Shown: positions 25,274 through 33,743, numbered from the stretch's first letter. The stretch: 64,000 bases of DNA from an uncultured Sutterella sp. (GCA_900544255.1 UQUM01000003.1:1-64000); one strand, 5' to 3'. Notes: a model not told the origin generated them from the letters alone. A program made the numbers and translations.

Positions 25274-25956
25274 GGTTTGAGAATGCTCCCCATTTTGAGC
25301 GTCAGCACGCGGTCGCAGCGCGCGGCGAGCGTCGCATCGTGCGTGACGATGACGGCGGCGGACCCCGTGCGGTGCGCGTTTTCAATGAGGATGTCGAAAA
25401 CGGACTGAGCGGTTTCTGCGTCAAGGTTCCCCGTGGGTTCGTCCGCCAAAAGGCAGGCGGGCGTGCCGATAAGCGCTCTCGCGATCGCGGTGCGCTGCCG
25501 TTCCCCGCCCGACATTTCGCCGGGGAGGTGATTAAGACGTTCCTTTAACCCCACGGCCGTGAGAAGTTCGGCGGCTTTTCGCTTGGCCTCGGCGTCTGCG
25601 ATGCGTCGGATCAAAAGCGGCATCGCCGCGTTTTCGAGCGCCGTGAGTTCCGGAAGCAGATGGTGAAACTGATAGACAAAGCCGAGTTTTTCGTTCCTCA
25701 GCCGGTCGCGCTCTTTTTCCGTGAGGCGCGCTATGTCGGTACCGGCGATGAGGATGCGCCCGCCGTCAAAGGCGTCGAGCCCTCCGGCGGCGTGTAAGAG
25801 AGTGCTCTTACCGGAACCCGAAGCCCCGGTGACGGCGACGACTTCGCCTGCGGCCACCGTGAAACTCACGTCCTTTAAGACCGGGGTTTCGCGGCCGGCG
25901 GCATCCCGATAGGTTTTGACGAGGTGCTCCACCTCCAGGGCCAAGACGTTACTCAT
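25270..25956 (-). CDS. lolD: Lipoprotein-releasing ABC transporter ATP-binding protein LolD
   Basis: ATPase of LolCDE, which extracts mature lipoproteins from the inner membrane for delivery to LolA. Walker A GASGSGKST, Q-loop FVYQFHHLLPEL (a LolD/MacB-type feature), signature MSGGERQRTAIARAL, and Walker B LLADEPTGNLD are all present. It overlaps lolC by 8 bp and tatD by 4 bp. Confidence 0.94.
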   Translation of the reverse strand: MSNVLALEVEHLVKTYRDAAGRETPVLKDVSFTVAAGEVVAVTGASGSGKSTLLHAAGGLDAFDGGRILIAGTDIARLTEKERDRLRNEKLGFVYQFHHLLPELTALENAAMPLLIRRIADAEAKRKAAELLTAVGLKERLNHLPGEMSGGERQRTAIARALIGTPACLLADEPTGNLDAETAQSVFDILIENAHRTGSAAVIVTHDATLAARCDRVLTLKMGSILKP

Positions 25957-27208
25957 AGCGAAGCGCCTCCGCAGGGTGTACTTTCGACGCGCGCCACGAG
26001 GGATAAAGGGTGGCGGCGAGACTCAAGAGGAAACTCAGAATGCTGATGGGAATGATGTCGCCCGCGCGCGGGTCGGAAGGCATCTGACTGATGAAGTAAA
26101 TTTCCTTGGGGAGGAACTGCGTTCCGAGAATCGACTCAATTGCCGGGACGATTACGTCCAAATTGCAGGCAATGAGAAGTCCCCCGCCCACTCCGATCGC
26201 TACGCCCATCAACGCGACAAACGCGCCCTGCACGATGAAAATTGCCATCACGGACAGGCGGCTTGCGCCCATCGTGCGCAATACGGCAATGTCGGAACGC
26301 TTTTCCGTCACGGTCATCACAAGTGAGGAAACAAGACCGAAGGCGCCCACCAAGACGATCAAAAAGAGAATGATCGCCATCATGCGCTTTTCAACCTGTA
26401 CGGCCGCAAACCACGTGCGGTTTTGCTGCGTCCAGTCGGTGGCGTATTGTCCTCGGGGCAGGATGCGCGTGAGCTGAGAGGCGACGGCCGGGGCTTCCGA
26501 CATGTCGGCGACTTTGATTCTCAATCCCGCGGGGCCGCCCGTTTTATAGAGCACCGCCGCGTCGTCCAAATGCGTGAGCGCGAGGGTGCTGTCGTATTCG
26601 TAGTGGCCGGAACGAAAAAGTGCCGAGACCGTCATCTGCTTCATGCGGGGAATAAAGCCCGCCGGGGAGACGTTTCCCTTGGGGACGATGAGCGTAACCC
26701 TGTCGCCGACGGAGACGCCGAGCAGCCGGGCGAGGTCGCTTCCCAACGCGACGTGGAAACTTCCCGGCGTGAGGGTGGCGAGGGCTTCTTTTCCGATGGT
26801 CTGCGCGATGTCGCTTACCTTGGGTTCTTCCGCGGGATCAATGCCGCGCACGAGCGAAGCGCGAATGGTGCGCCCCGACGAAAAAAGCCCCTGACCGGCC
26901 ACGAAAGGCGCCGCAGCCACGATCTCGGGCGCAGCGGCCTTTAAGTCCGAAGCCTCTTTTTCCCAGTCGGGAACGGCGCCCGCGAGGCTGACGACTTCGA
27001 CGTGCGAGAGAACGGACAGCATCCGGTCGCGTACTTCTTTTTGAAAGCCGTTCATGACCGAGAGCACGATGATGAGGGCGGCAACGCCGAGGGCAATCGA
27101 CGCCACGGACATCCCGGAAATAAAACTCATGAAGCCGTCTTTGCGGCGGCCCCGACGGCCGGCCCGGAGGTATCGGAGCCCCAGGGCCAATTCAAAGGGA
27201 AGCGACAC
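25949..27208 (-). CDS. lolC: Lipoprotein-releasing ABC transporter permease (LolC/LolE)
   Basis: Inner-membrane permease of the Lol system. The N-terminal ELALGLRYLRAG and the first helix FMSFISGMSVASIALGVAALIIVLSV are diagnostic, followed by a large periplasmic domain and three C-terminal helices. Only one permease gene is present next to lolD, suggesting a homodimeric LolF-type arrangement (inferred). Length 419 aa is normal. Confidence 0.93.
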   Translation of the reverse strand: MSLPFELALGLRYLRAGRRGRRKDGFMSFISGMSVASIALGVAALIIVLSVMNGFQKEVRDRMLSVLSHVEVVSLAGAVPDWEKEASDLKAAAPEIVAAAPFVAGQGLFSSGRTIRASLVRGIDPAEEPKVSDIAQTIGKEALATLTPGSFHVALGSDLARLLGVSVGDRVTLIVPKGNVSPAGFIPRMKQMTVSALFRSGHYEYDSTLALTHLDDAAVLYKTGGPAGLRIKVADMSEAPAVASQLTRILPRGQYATDWTQQNRTWFAAVQVEKRMMAIILFLIVLVGAFGLVSSLVMTVTEKRSDIAVLRTMGASRLSVMAIFIVQGAFVALMGVAIGVGGGLLIACNLDVIVPAIESILGTQFLPKEIYFISQMPSDPRAGDIIPISILSFLLSLAATLYPSWRASKVHPAEALRYE

Positions 27209-27213
27209 GGCGG

Positions 27214-27708
27214 TTATTCCTTGGGGTTGGCAACGTGCACGGGCGTAGCCCCGAGTTCGTTCTTTAAAACGGAGGAGGCAATTTTCACCACGAAGCCGCG
27301 CCGGCCGCCGTTGATATAGATTTCGTCCGCGTCAAGAATGGTGTCTTCGACGTAAACGGGCATCGCTTTGCGGGTACCGAAGGGACTCGTGCCCCCCACT
27401 TGATAGCCGGAATTGCGCTGTGCCTGCTCCGGTTTACAGGGCGCGACGGATTTGCGCCCCGTCTGGCGCGCGAGGTTTTTGGTGGACACTTCGCAGTCGC
27501 CGTGCATCAGGATGACGAGGGGTTTGGCGTGTTCGTCTTCCATGATGAGGGTTTTGATGACGCGGTGTTGGTCAAAACCGAAGACGCGGGTGATTTCGGC
27601 GGTACCGCCGTGTTCCACATACTCGTAGGAGTATTCGGTGTAGGGCACCTTGTGTTTTTTGAGCCACTCGGTGGCAGGGGTGGCGCTTTCGTGTTTGGAT
27701 TTGCTCAT
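27214..27708 (-). CDS. ybaK: Cys-tRNA(Pro)/Cys-tRNA(Cys) deacylase YbaK
   Basis: Editing enzyme of the YbaK/EbsC family that hydrolyses misacylated Cys-tRNA(Pro). The N-terminal PATEWLKKHKVPYTEYSYEY, VIKTLIM with the conserved active-site Lys, and the GGTSPFGTRKAMPVYVE block are typical. Length 164 aa is normal. It lies 5 bp upstream of lolC and 25 bp after ogt. Confidence 0.92.
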   Translation of the reverse strand: MSKSKHESATPATEWLKKHKVPYTEYSYEYVEHGGTAEITRVFGFDQHRVIKTLIMEDEHAKPLVILMHGDCEVSTKNLARQTGRKSVAPCKPEQAQRNSGYQVGGTSPFGTRKAMPVYVEDTILDADEIYINGGRRGFVVKIASSVLKNELGATPVHVANPKE

Positions 27709-27733
27709 GATGACAAAGAATGAAAATTGGTAA

Positions 27734-28294
27734 TCAGGCGGCCTGCGTGAGGTCGTGCAGCCGCAGCCAGGCGCCGATCCCGGAAAATTCCGGTCGGCCG
27801 AGAAAAACGGACGTTTGAAACGTCTGTGGGTTTAAAACGTCGAACGCGGCTTTTGCGGCGGCACTCACCACGCGGTGGCAGGGAATGAGAACGAAAAAGG
27901 GATTGGCGGCAAGCGCCCGGCCCACGGCCTGCTGCGCTTTGGGGGAGCCGACGGCCGCGGCAACGTCGCCGTAGGTGAGGAAGTCTCCCGCGGGAATCTC
28001 GGCAACGGTCGTAAGCACCTTTCGCGTGAAAGCGGAAAAATTCTGAGCCCGCGGGGTCGACAACAGTCGGGCGACTTCGTCCGTCGAGAGGTTGCGCCCC
28101 GTCTGTATGAGGTCGTCCAAAAGCCCCATGACGTCCGCGACGGGGGCGGGCGCCGCATCGGGTTCCGTCACCGCGTCAAAGGACGGGGCAATCTCCCACA
28201 CGTCCCCGAAACTTTCCGTAAGGATGAAACTCCCCCAAGGTGCGGGGAGGCGGTATTCCCGTGAATCCGCGTCCGTGCCGTAAAGGGGCTGCAT
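27734..28294 (-). CDS. ogt: Methylated-DNA-[protein]-cysteine S-methyltransferase
   Basis: Repairs O6-alkylguanine by irreversible transfer to its own cysteine. The active site IPCHRVV lies near residues 139-145. The upstream helix-turn-helix with LTYGDVAAAVGSPKAQQAVGRALAANP is intact. The 186-aa length fits Ogt-type proteins. Its ATG overlaps the ispH stop by one base (TGATG). Confidence 0.92.
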   Translation of the reverse strand: MQPLYGTDADSREYRLPAPWGSFILTESFGDVWEIAPSFDAVTEPDAAPAPVADVMGLLDDLIQTGRNLSTDEVARLLSTPRAQNFSAFTRKVLTTVAEIPAGDFLTYGDVAAAVGSPKAQQAVGRALAANPFFVLIPCHRVVSAAAKAAFDVLNPQTFQTSVFLGRPEFSGIGAWLRLHDLTQAA

Positions 28295-29250
28295 CAGAGA
28301 GCGCTCCCGTCAATGTCTTTCTTCCAAAGCCCCTTGGGCATCGGAAAGACGACGTTTTCGTCAACGGAACCTTCGGGCACTGAGACGGACGTGACGCCGT
28401 AGGTCTCTTTAATGTAGTCCACGACGCCCTGCACGAGAGCTTCCGGGGCGCTCGCGCCCGCGGTGATGCCGACACGCGTGACGCCCTCGAACCACTCGGG
28501 AACGAGGTGTCGGGCGCTGTCGATGAGGTACGCTTTGACGCCGCAGCGTTCGCTCACTTCTCGGAGGCGGTTCGAGTTCGAAGACGTCACCGACCCGATG
28601 ACGAGAATGAGGTCGACGAGCTGGGCGAGTTTCTTGACGGCGTCCTGACGGTTCTGCGTCGCGTAGCAGACGTCCGCTTTCTTGGGTTCGACAATTGCGG
28701 GGAAGCGTGTTTTCAAAGCGTCGATCACTTCGCGGGCGTCGTCCACCGAAATCGTGGTCTGCGTGACAAAGGCGAGGGGCTTATCCGTCAAGTCCGCGGG
28801 GAGACGCGCCACGTCGGCTTCATTTTCAACGAGCGTAATGCCTCCGTCGATCTGGCCCATCGTCGCTTCGACTTCCGGGTGTTTGGCGTGACCGATCATG
28901 AGAATGTGCCGTCCTTCGGCGTGCATGCGGATGACTTCGCGGTGCACTTTTTTCACCAAGGGGCAAGTAGCGTCAAAGAAGCGGAAATTGCGCCGTTCGG
29001 CTTCCGTCTGGACGGCAGCCGGCACTCCGTGCGCCGAAAAAATGAGGACAGCTCCCTCCGGAACTTCGTCCAGGTTCTCAATAAAGACGGCGCCCATTTT
29101 CTTTAAATCGCCGACGACGGTGCGGTTATGCACGATTTCGTGGCGTACGTAGACGGGGGCGCCGTAGACGGCAAGCGCTCCCTTTACGATTTCAATGGCG
29201 CGCGTAACGCCGGCGCAAAAGCCCCGGGGTTGGGCAAGAACGATTTCCAT
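28294..29250 (-). CDS. ispH: 4-hydroxy-3-methylbut-2-enyl diphosphate reductase
   Basis: Last step of the MEP isoprenoid pathway, giving IPP and DMAPP. It begins IVLAQPRGFCAGVTRAI with the first Fe-S cysteine. Also present are IFSAHGVP, DATCPLV with the second cysteine, the catalytic region around NEADVA...TQTTISVDD, and SSNSNRL with substrate-binding serines. The third Fe-S cysteine is in DVCYATQNRQ. Length 318 aa is typical. It heads the ispH-ogt-ybaK-lolC-lolD-tatD series. Confidence 0.96.
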   Translation of the reverse strand: MEIVLAQPRGFCAGVTRAIEIVKGALAVYGAPVYVRHEIVHNRTVVGDLKKMGAVFIENLDEVPEGAVLIFSAHGVPAAVQTEAERRNFRFFDATCPLVKKVHREVIRMHAEGRHILMIGHAKHPEVEATMGQIDGGITLVENEADVARLPADLTDKPLAFVTQTTISVDDAREVIDALKTRFPAIVEPKKADVCYATQNRQDAVKKLAQLVDLILVIGSVTSSNSNRLREVSERCGVKAYLIDSARHLVPEWFEGVTRVGITAGASAPEALVQGVVDYIKETYGVTSVSVPEGSVDENVVFPMPKGLWKKDIDGSAL

Positions 29251-29434
29251 GACGGTGTCAGTCTCTTTTTATAAATGGTGACGGGCATTGTACCGAGGGC
29301 GTCGGAGGGCGGGCGACGAAGGAAAAGAAGCGTTGCATTTTCAGTAGACTGCAAAAACGGAAGAAAAAAGCGTAGAATCCGCGCCCTGCTGTGATGATGA
29401 AGTACTGACGATCCGCTCCTGTTGATTGAGAAAT

Positions 29435-29463
29435 TTGCAGGCGGCGGTTTTTTGACGTATAAT
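29435..29463 (+). promoter_or_regulatory. Putative sigma-70 promoter of rpmB-rpmG
   Basis: TTGCAG and a perfect TATAAT with 17-bp spacing, about 85 bp before the rpmB start. It suits a highly expressed ribosomal protein operon. Confidence 0.7.
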
Positions 29464-29549
29464 CATCCTCTTCCAATTTTCGCGCTCACGCTCGATAACA
29501 TCTCGGCGAGGCGTGAAGCGTTTTTCAACTTTTTTTACGGGAGTTAGCG

Positions 29550-29783
29550 ATGGCACGAGTGTGTCAAATCACCGGCAAGGCGCCGATGGTCGGCCATCAG
29601 GTCTCGCACGCGAACAACAAGACCAAGCGTCGATTCATGCCGAACCTGCAGTATCGCCGTTTCTGGGTCGAGAGTGAAAACCGTTGGGTCCGCCTGCGTT
29701 TGACGACGGCCGGCCTGCGTACGGTCGACAAGATTGGTATTGATGCGGTTCTCGCAGATCTGCGCGCCCGCGGCGAAATCTAA
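29550..29783 (+). CDS. rpmB: 50S ribosomal protein L28
   Basis: A 77-aa basic ribosomal protein. The N-terminus [23 protein letters not shown] and the core RFMPNLQ are characteristic of the bacterial L28 family. A GGGAG ribosome binding site precedes the ATG. It forms the conserved pair with rpmG 14 bp downstream. Confidence 0.97.
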   Translation: MARVCQITGKAPMVGHQVSHANNKTKRRFMPNLQYRRFWVESENRWVRLRLTTAGLRTVDKIGIDAVLADLRARGEI

Positions 29784-29797
29784 TAGGAGATTGAACC

Positions 29798-29965
29798 ATG
29801 GCAAAGGGTGCACGCGAAAAGATCAAGATGGAATCGACCGCCGGTACGGGTTACTTCGTCACCACGACGAAGAACAAGAAGACCGCGACGGGCAAGCTCG
29901 AACGCAACATGTTCGATCCGAAGGCTCGTAAGCACGTTCTCTTCAAGGAAACGAAGCTTCGTTAA
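29798..29965 (+). CDS. rpmG: 50S ribosomal protein L33
   Basis: A 55-aa protein starting [19 protein letters not shown] and ending [11 protein letters not shown], typical of L33. It lacks the zinc-binding cysteine pairs, so it is the C-minus form. TAGGAGA serves as ribosome binding site. Confidence 0.96.
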   Translation: MAKGAREKIKMESTAGTGYFVTTTKNKKTATGKLERNMFDPKARKHVLFKETKLR

Positions 29966-30003
29966 TCGGTCGATGCAGCGCTGTGCGAGCGCTGAACATC
30001 CCG

Positions 30004-30042
30004 AAAAACCGACTGTAGTCCTCGTGGCTCGGTCGGTTTTTT
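30004..30042 (+). terminator. Terminator of rpmB-rpmG
   Basis: AAAACCGAC pairs with GTCGGTTTT, followed by six T on the + strand. Confidence 0.9.
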
Positions 30043-30121
30043 CGTATGGGAGAAAGCGGGAAGTGACTCAGAAAGTTGCTTCCCGTTTTTTTCGCGGAAA
30101 CCGCTCTTCCTATAATCGACG

Positions 30122-30172
30122 GATGAACTACCGCGCCCTTACGGACGCGGTTTCGAGGGATCGTAGTCCCTC
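30122..30172 (-). mobile_element. Right-end hairpins of an IS200/IS605-type element
   Basis: Two stem-loops overlap and follow the tnpB 3' end: GAGGGA/TCCCTC (30155-30172) and CCGCG/CGCGG (30131-30150). On the minus strand they are followed by TAGTTCAT, which looks like the element terminus. In IS605-type elements this zone is the transposase-recognised right end and also encodes the 3' part of the TnpB guide (omega) RNA. Confidence 0.55.
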
Positions 30173-30616
30173 TTTTAGTGTCTGACCGATATTTCGGGCA
30201 GACACGGGCCGATTCATGCGGCCCCCATTGGCTTTGAGTTGCTTTTTGAGCCACTCGTCACCCAGTTCTTTTCTGGCAATATTGAGTGCGCTGTTGATGT
30301 CGGCATTGATCGCCGTACCGTCGGCAGTACGGTACAACCCGCGCTTTTCTCGATTGCCTGAAAACTTTCCCTTGACCGATTGTTCATCGACTCCGTAGTT
30401 CGGCACAACATCGAAATCCAAGGCGTTGGCTTTGGAGGTGTAGCTTTCCTCACGAACAATCACCTTGATGCCGTAAGCCTGTGCCTTGTACTTCACCTTG
30501 TCAATGAAGCGGGCATGCGGAATGAAAACAAAATTTTGATTGTTCACCTTACCCAGGTTGCATTCCGTCTTCCATTGCGGGTTCACCGCTTGGCAGACGG
30601 TTTGACACCGATACAA
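30128..30616 (-). pseudogene. tnpB: Truncated TnpB (IS200/IS605 family), C-terminal part only
   Basis: Only about the last 160 of roughly 380-430 expected residues remain. NLGKVNNQNFVFIPHARF, YGIKVIVREESYTSKANALD and the C-terminal RGLYRTADGTAINADINSALNIARK match the RuvC-like nuclease end of TnpB, including the final catalytic Asp of the ADINSA block. The Glu of REESYTSK is also retained. The N-terminus and the first RuvC Asp are lost. The zinc-finger cysteines usually seen between these blocks are absent, as in one TnpB subgroup. The frame ends on the TAG at the element tip. Truncation falls just beside the terminator of the next gene, suggesting deletion up to that point. Confidence 0.85.
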
Positions 30617-30648
30617 AAACGGGAAGCTCCCGATGAAAAGAGCTTCCC
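30617..30648 (-). terminator. Terminator of the conserved hypothetical gene 30672-31070
   Basis: GGGAAGCTC pairs with GAGCTTCCC (30621-30629, 30640-30648), followed by five T on the minus strand. It marks the junction with the tnpB fragment. Confidence 0.8.
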
Positions 30649-30671
30649 TTCAACCATTTCCGAAGGACGAA

Positions 30672-31070
30672 TTAAGGCATCACAAGGCCGCTGCCGCCCG
30701 CAGCGCCCGGAGCCGGCGGAACGCCGAAACCGGGGGTGCCCGGGGTGACGATCTTCGACGCGGCTTCGCGACGCATCTGCTGCATCTTTTCGATCGTGTC
30801 CTTCACGCCCTGTTTGGCGGCGTCGCCGTAGAGCTTCACGGCTTCTTCGAGGTTCGCGGCCTTAATTTCAAACGAAATCGGCAGGGGCCCCATCTGGGTC
30901 ATGATCTGCACTTCGCCCGTGTAGATCGGCGTACGGTTAAGATCTGTCGCGCCGGCGGCCGTCACGGGAGTCAGTACATGAATCACGCCCATCTTGCGGT
31001 CGGTGATCAGTTCTTCGCGGTAGAGGTTGGCCGCATCCATTTCGACTTTGAAGTCATCCAACTGTGCCAT
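30672..31070 (-). CDS. Conserved hypothetical cytoplasmic protein
   Basis: 132 residues from the ATG at 31070, which has an AAGGA ribosome binding site; the frame extends to 31106 but those residues look non-native. It starts MAQLDDFKVEMDAANLYREE and is a mixed alpha/beta protein with an acidic helix, then a proline/glycine-rich C-terminal tail ending GGSGLVMP. No signal peptide or membrane helix. I do not recognise the family; it is not SecB, although its size and tail invite that guess. It has its own terminator and lies 81 bp after a universal stress protein on the same strand. Confidence 0.7.
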   Translation of the reverse strand: MAQLDDFKVEMDAANLYREELITDRKMGVIHVLTPVTAAGATDLNRTPIYTGEVQIMTQMGPLPISFEIKAANLEEAVKLYGDAAKQGVKDTIEKMQQMRREAASKIVTPGTPGFGVPPAPGAAGGSGLVMP

Positions 31071-31151
31071 GGCGCAGGTGTCCTTATCAAAAGAATCGCC
31101 GCGCAAAGCTCACCGGCTTCACGCGGCGCGGATTAATGAGATGTCGCTATT

Positions 31152-31586
31152 TTAGCGATAGACCATCACGGGCACTTTGGAGTGCGTCAGAACCTTCTGG
31201 GTTTCGCTGCCGAGCAGGACGGCGGCAAGACCCTTGCGGCCGTGACTTGCCATGAAGACGCAGTCGCAGTTCTTGTCGGCGCACACGTCCATGATGGCTT
31301 CCGCGGGCGAGAAGGATTTCACCGAGAGGGTTTCCGTCTTGACGCCAGCTGCTTCCATAATGGCGCGGGCTTCCGCAAGGCGTTCTTCCGCGACGCCTTT
31401 GACGCGTTCATCGTAATCGTCGATTGATTCCGGACGGTATTCGGAGAGCGAGGTGTAGCTGTAGGGTTCGATGACCGTAATCAGCACAACGTCGGCCTTC
31501 ATGGCGGCGGCAAACGTAGCGGCGCCCTTAACGGCATCGAGAGAAAGTTCCGAACCGTCGGTCGGTACAAGAATGTGTTTATACAT
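31152..31586 (-). CDS. Universal stress protein (single UspA domain)
   Basis: A 144-aa cytoplasmic stress protein. HILVPTDGSELS at residues 4-15 and the ATP-binding pattern ASHGRKGLAAVLLGSETQKVL near 117-137 (G-x2-G-x9-G-S type) are intact, so it probably binds ATP. The ATG at 31586 is chosen because the Usp fold begins right after it; the frame extends to 31646 without homology. It is distinct from the three double-domain Usp proteins at 55054-57827. Confidence 0.9.
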   Translation of the reverse strand: MYKHILVPTDGSELSLDAVKGAATFAAAMKADVVLITVIEPYSYTSLSEYRPESIDDYDERVKGVAEERLAEARAIMEAAGVKTETLSVKSFSPAEAIMDVCADKNCDCVFMASHGRKGLAAVLLGSETQKVLTHSKVPVMVYR

Positions 31587-31879
31587 GACGGAAATCCCGT
31601 GGTTGTTCTTCTGACAGCTCTCGACGACTACAGTCGCGAGGTTCACAGTTACTTCAGAGCTTCTGCGACCACCTTATCTCGATCCTTTCGAACAAAGAGT
31701 CTGCGAACCGCCACTGACTCGGTTTCACTGGAACTTAACGGAGCTATTCCGCTGAGAGAATGCACTTCATCGGCCCGGCAGAGCAGCGATACTTCATGCT
31801 GTTACCTGCCGTGTGCTTACGCTTCCGTCTTTTTAACGCCTCGCACTGTCATTCGTAGGCGTGTTTTCCCATTGTAGTG
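31587..31879. other. Intergenic region upstream of the stress-protein gene
   Basis: About 290 bp with no gene I can support. A weak hairpin (ACGCCT / AGGCGT, about 31839-31865) is followed by GTTTT on the + strand and could end a transcript. The region presumably holds the usp promoter, but no clear -35/-10 pair was found. Confidence 0.4.
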
Positions 31880-31910
31880 GATTTTCGGTCAATCATTATG
31901 ACCGAAAATC
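31880..31910. repeat. Perfect 12-bp inverted repeat with 7-bp spacer
   Basis: GATTTTCGGTCA at 31880-31891 and TGACCGAAAATC at 31899-31910. It spans the ATG of the degraded ORF that follows, so it could be an operator, a hairpin that occludes translation, or the end of a lost mobile element. Confidence 0.75.
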
Positions 31911-32107
31911 TATCAAAAGATCGCGCTGACGTGCCAACGCAACGCATCCAATTGTAAGACGCGACGGAGTTGTTTGGAAAATTATGGGACGGGGAAAACA
32001 TCGTATCGGCGGAAAATCTGTTGCAGGGAGAAAAAGAACGGCAGGCTTTACAATCCGAGGCCGTTCTTCGGCAGAATGTTGCAACAGCGACTTCTTTGGA
32101 TGAAAAA
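31898..32107 (+). pseudogene. Degenerate ORF with an in-frame TAA
   Basis: From ATG 31898 the frame reads MTENLSKDRADVPTQRIQL, then TAA at 31955-31957. It stays open after that through a hydrophilic segment (LFGKLWDGENIVSAENLLQG and a glutamine-rich helix) directly into the ATG at 32108 of the next ORF. The codon-like composition on both sides of the stop suggests one mutated gene. No family is recognised. Confidence 0.45.
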
Positions 32108-32468
32108 ATGACGCAAGAAAATAAAGAGTCCGCGCAGAACACCGCGGCTACTTACAAGTTTGACGGTGACTTCCTTTTTGGACGCCATCGTGTGCTGCCG
32201 CGATGTGGTTGAGGAAGCCAACAAATCCGGAAAAATCGTGAAGCAGGCGGTCGCGTGGACAGTCAACACGCTGTACGCTGTCTGGGCGAAAAAGGCTGGA
32301 ACGGCTGCGAAGTTTGAGGCACTCGTGAAGGCGCAGGGGGCGCCCGAGGAGATTCTGAAAATTGTGCACGATCAGCTCGCGCAGTGCGCCGTGCTGCGGG
32401 ACGTGTGGGCGCCCATCGTGAAGATGGGGCGCGGCAATGTGCCGCTGGATGCTTTGGGCGGTGAGTGA
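32108..32468 (+). pseudogene. Frameshifted partial paralogue of the downstream 390-aa gene
   Basis: The first part (MTQENKESAQNTAATYKFDGDF) matches the N-terminus of the 390-aa protein in position and style. The rest, in another frame (FLDAIVCCRDVVEEANKSGK ... DQLAQCAVLRDVWAPIVK), aligns clearly with its residues 24-105. A one-base change in the T5 run at 32175-32179 would restore a single frame. The copy then stops after GGE, so even when restored it covers only the N-terminal 120 residues. It may be a slipped-strand variant or a decayed duplicate. Confidence 0.65.
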
Positions 32469-32506
32469 TTAGCAAATCAAATCAACTGAAAAATAAGGAA
32501 AAATAA

Positions 32507-33679
32507 ATGATTAACAAACAAAACGCCCCGGAGGCGAGTACAACGGATTTTGACTTTCACTGGCCGGAATTTGACGACGAAGTGATTCGCGCCCGGGATG
32601 CTGTGCAGGAAGTCACCAAAGCCGGCAAAACCGTTAAAGAGGCGACGGCGTGGATACACAACGCGATGTATGACCTTCTTCTGAAGAAAGTCGGCACGGC
32701 GAAAATATTCGTAGAAGTCATCAAGGCGTTGGGCGCTCCCGAAGCGACGCAGAAACTTTACCGTGATCAGCTCGCGCAGTGCGCGGTGATGCGTGACGTG
32801 TGGGCACCGGTGGTGAAATCGGTGAAGAAGAACTACAACCTCGATGGGTTTACCGAGTATGCCGGAGAAACGCTTGGCGAATGGTGGGGAAAAGAATTGA
32901 TGGCAAGGAAGACGGCTGTGGTTTTGGCGCTTTTGCGTCAGGCATTGACCGTGGTCTATCGTTCGAAAGAAATCTCATTGAACGAGGCGGTTGAAAAGGA
33001 TGAGACTTTACCTGAAGAACTTCGCAAGGCGGTTCTTGCCGTCATGAGGTGTTATGAGACTGCCGTCATGGAGCGGGATGCGTGGCTGAGCGATGTGTAT
33101 GAAGGAGCGGAAGACGACGGATATGAGCCGTTGGCCGATGATGTCTGGGAGCGCTTGTCTTCGGGGCTGACAAAGTTCCAGGCGAACTGTTTTGCTATTA
33201 GTTTTCCCAAATTTTTATCAGTCTGGGATCTCTTACGGGACAAAAAGCCAGACGACGATGAGACCGATCAGATGTTGGAGGGGCTGAAGACTCTGGGCGA
33301 ATTGTTGGAACAGGCGGCACGGGAAAAAAGTTACCCAGATCGAGCGAAGGAAATCAGTGCCATGAGAAAGGCTCTGTCTGACGAAGATTGGAGAGCCGCA
33401 GTAAATGCCGAACCGGCAGCTCTCAGCAGAGGCTTCGGACAACTGATACCTTTCGAAAAAGACCTGATGTGGAATGCACTGGTGAGTTGCAATAGAGTCG
33501 CAAGGGCATTGAAGGAATTGCCGACATTGGATCAAGCCCGTATCTTGACAGACCTCGGGCTCGACGCCGAAATAATGGACAAGTCAAATCATTTGGTGCT
33601 TGCCACTCTGCACGCTATGGAGAACAAAATAGAAGAGCCATGGGCGGTGATGAAGAATCCGGAAGTCCCCCAGGACTGA
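32507..33679 (+). CDS. Uncharacterised 390-aa protein
   Basis: A hydrophilic, mostly alpha-helical protein with no signal peptide or membrane segment. The N-terminal 105 residues are duplicated in the upstream frameshifted ORF, including the block DQLAQCAVxRDVWAPxVK. The rest is rich in Leu, Glu and Lys with helices such as RKAVLAVMRCYETAVMERDAWL. I recognise no domain or catalytic motif. An AAGGA-type ribosome binding site precedes the ATG and a strong terminator follows, so it looks like an active single gene in an accessory region. Confidence 0.75.
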   Translation: MINKQNAPEASTTDFDFHWPEFDDEVIRARDAVQEVTKAGKTVKEATAWIHNAMYDLLLKKVGTAKIFVEVIKALGAPEATQKLYRDQLAQCAVMRDVWAPVVKSVKKNYNLDGFTEYAGETLGEWWGKELMARKTAVVLALLRQALTVVYRSKEISLNEAVEKDETLPEELRKAVLAVMRCYETAVMERDAWLSDVYEGAEDDGYEPLADDVWERLSSGLTKFQANCFAISFPKFLSVWDLLRDKKPDDDETDQMLEGLKTLGELLEQAAREKSYPDRAKEISAMRKALSDEDWRAAVNAEPAALSRGFGQLIPFEKDLMWNALVSCNRVARALKELPTLDQARILTDLGLDAEIMDKSNHLVLATLHAMENKIEEPWAVMKNPEVPQD

Positions 33680-33690
33680 TATCCTGATAG

Positions 33691-33730
33691 AAAAACGCCT
33701 CCGAAGCCCAGAAACCTCGGAGGCGTTTTT
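33691..33730. terminator. Bidirectional terminator between the 390-aa gene and the RND permease gene
   Basis: A perfect 14-bp stem AAAAACGCCTCCGA / TCGGAGGCGTTTTT with A and T runs on both sides. Confidence 0.92.
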
Positions 33731-33743
33731 ATAGGTACGGTGG

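Noticed and set aside
30672..31070. SecB chaperone
   Set aside because: The size and acidic nature fit, but the SecB core motifs are missing and the sequence start does not match.
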